Assembly: GCA_003694225.1 (NCBI GenBank)
Contig: RFKT01000031.1
Location: 1 to 5,301 of the forward strand
Direction: 5' to 3'
Length of the DNA: 5,301 bases
Source of the DNA: Candidatus Dadabacteria bacterium
GTDB lineage: Bacteria; Bdellovibrionota_C; UBA2361; J135
Shown: positions 4,443-5,301 of the stretch, in pieces
Numbering within the stretch: position 1 is the first letter of the stretch
How the letters are laid out: every line of letters starts with the position of its first letter
Notes under the pieces: model-generated
What the model was told of the DNA's origin: nothing
Seen by the model: only the letters and a program-made list of their open reading frames with translations
Database searches by the model: none
Program-made: the position numbers and the translations under genes

Positions 4443-5301
4443 GTGGATTTTTATAGGAGGCATATAGGGCCGAATGAAGCTGAGTTAGAGAGTATGCTTA
4501 AAGAAGTGGGGTACTCTCACTTGGATGAGATGATAGCCGCCACTGTCCCGGAAGATATACTTCAACCCAATTCATTTGAGGGCTTAAAACCAGCTCGGGA
4601 GAGAGAGGCTTTAGCTGAACTTCGCAAGCTTTCTTTGTCTAATAAGGTTAAACGTTCATTTATTGGGTTAGGCTATTATGAAACTGTAATGCCTGAGGTT
4701 ATAAAACGGTGCATATGGGAGAATCCGTGCTGGTATACGCAATATACCCCCTATCAGGCAGAGATTTCACAGGGAAGGCTTGAAGCGCTGTTGGTGTTTC
4801 AGACAATGGTGTCAGATCTTACAGCGCTTCCAGTTGCAAATGCCTCCCTTCTTGATGAAGGCACAGCGTGCGCTGAAGCCGCCATGATGGCTCTTAGGAT
4901 TTCCAAAGGAAAGGCAAGAAAGGTTTTAGTTTCAAGCGGAGTGTTTCCTCAGACCCTCTCTGTCTTGCGTACTCGGATTGGCAACTTGGGTGTTGAGCTT
5001 GTAGAAGCCAAAGATGTGGAAGGGAAGATAGAAGAAGGTGTTGCTGCGGTTATAATGCAGTATCCGGATCTTTTTGGATCAATCGCAGATCTCTCCGGTT
5101 TGGCTGATAAGATACACTCTGCTGGCGGCTTGTTAATAGTATGCGCAGACCTTTTGGGCCTCTGCCTTTTAAAGCCGCCCGGAGAGATGGGAGCGGATAT
5201 AGCAGTTGGTTCCACTCAGCGGTTTGGGTTGCCGTTTGGTTACGGGGGGCCTCATGCTGGTTATATTTCGTGCCGTGATGAGTTAAAGAGGCAGCTTCCG
5301 G
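4443..5301 (+). CDS. gcvP: Glycine dehydrogenase (decarboxylating) P-protein, N-terminal 286 residues (3' end cut by window)
   Basis: GcvP is the PLP enzyme that decarboxylates glycine and loads the aminomethyl group onto lipoyl-GcvH. The frame is open to the window end. GTG is the start: an in-frame TAA at 4431-4433 lies just upstream, no other start codon falls between, and AAGGGG (4432-4437) is 5 bases away. Motifs: FYRRHIGP (3-10), GLGYYET (75-81), ENPCWYTQYTPYQAEISQGRLEAL (from about 94), ANASLLDEGTA (132-142), PPGEMGADIAVGSTQRFG (from about 245) and GYGGPHAGY. RHIGP, GLGYY, WYTQYTPYQ and GSTQRFG(V/L)P resemble the N-terminal half of the long, about 950-residue P-protein of E. coli and humans more than split GcvPA. 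The PLP-binding lysine belongs to the C-terminal half, outside the window, so the long form is inferred. The 61-bp gap to gcvH shows no clear promoter or terminator. Confidence 0.93.
   Translation, partial: MDFYRRHIGPNEAELESMLKEVGYSHLDEMIAATVPEDILQPNSFEGLKPAREREALAELRKLSLSNKVKRSFIGLGYYETVMPEVIKRCIWENPCWYTQYTPYQAEISQGRLEALLVFQTMVSDLTALPVANASLLDEGTACAEAAMMALRISKGKARKVLVSSGVFPQTLSVLRTRIGNLGVELVEAKDVEGKIEEGVAAVIMQYPDLFGSIADLSGLADKIHSAGGLLIVCADLLGLCLLKPPGEMGADIAVGSTQRFGLPFGYGGPHAGYISCRDELKRQLP

Noticed and set aside
4949..5215. 88-codon - strand frame inside gcvP
   Set aside because: It lies wholly within the well-supported gcvP frame and its Ser/Pro/Thr/Ile-rich product is typical of an antisense shadow.

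Overview
The window reads as a piece of bacterial chromosome of moderate G+C content. Starts are ATG and GTG, arginine is often AGG/AGA, and several genes have clear Shine-Dalgarno sites. A MinD/MinE pair indicates a bacterium that places its division septum with a Min oscillator. No gene allows a confident phylum call. The glycine decarboxylase P-protein looks like the long, single-chain type rather than the split GcvPA/GcvPB type of many Firmicutes, Thermotogae and archaea. I see no insertion sequence, CRISPR array, tRNA or rRNA, and no sign of recent transfer.

Layout: (1) Positions 1-1048 on the + strand hold the 3' end of minD, cut by the window edge, then minE with an unusual lysine/arginine-rich C-terminal tail. 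(2) Positions 1047-1117 hold a folded, T-tract-ended intergenic element that probably terminates the min transcript. (3) Positions 1122-1628 on the - strand hold a 168-residue protein I do not recognise, convergent with min. (4) Positions 1629-1957 are a 329-bp AT-rich spacer between divergent genes. It carries a near-perfect 20-bp palindrome, three TTTAC repeats exactly 11 bp apart, and a strong sigma70-type promoter 36 bp upstream of folD. (5) From 1958 to the right edge on the + strand lies a tight folate/glycine operon: folD, gcvT, gcvH and the first 286 codons of gcvP.

How the genes work together: GcvP decarboxylates glycine and passes the aminomethyl group to lipoyl-GcvH. GcvT releases ammonia and moves the carbon to tetrahydrofolate, giving 5,10-methylene-THF. 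FolD interconverts methylene-THF, methenyl-THF and 10-formyl-THF. The operon therefore links glycine cleavage (or, reversed, glycine synthesis) to the one-carbon folate pool. The lipoamide dehydrogenase (L-protein) and the C-terminal catalytic half of GcvP lie outside the window. No glycine or THF riboswitch was recognised, and the predicted leader is too short for one.

Most of the window is ordinary core metabolism and cell division. The items most worth a second look are the unknown 168-residue protein, the basic MinE tail, the FolD insertion with an internal repeat, and the ordered DNA motifs in the divergent spacer.
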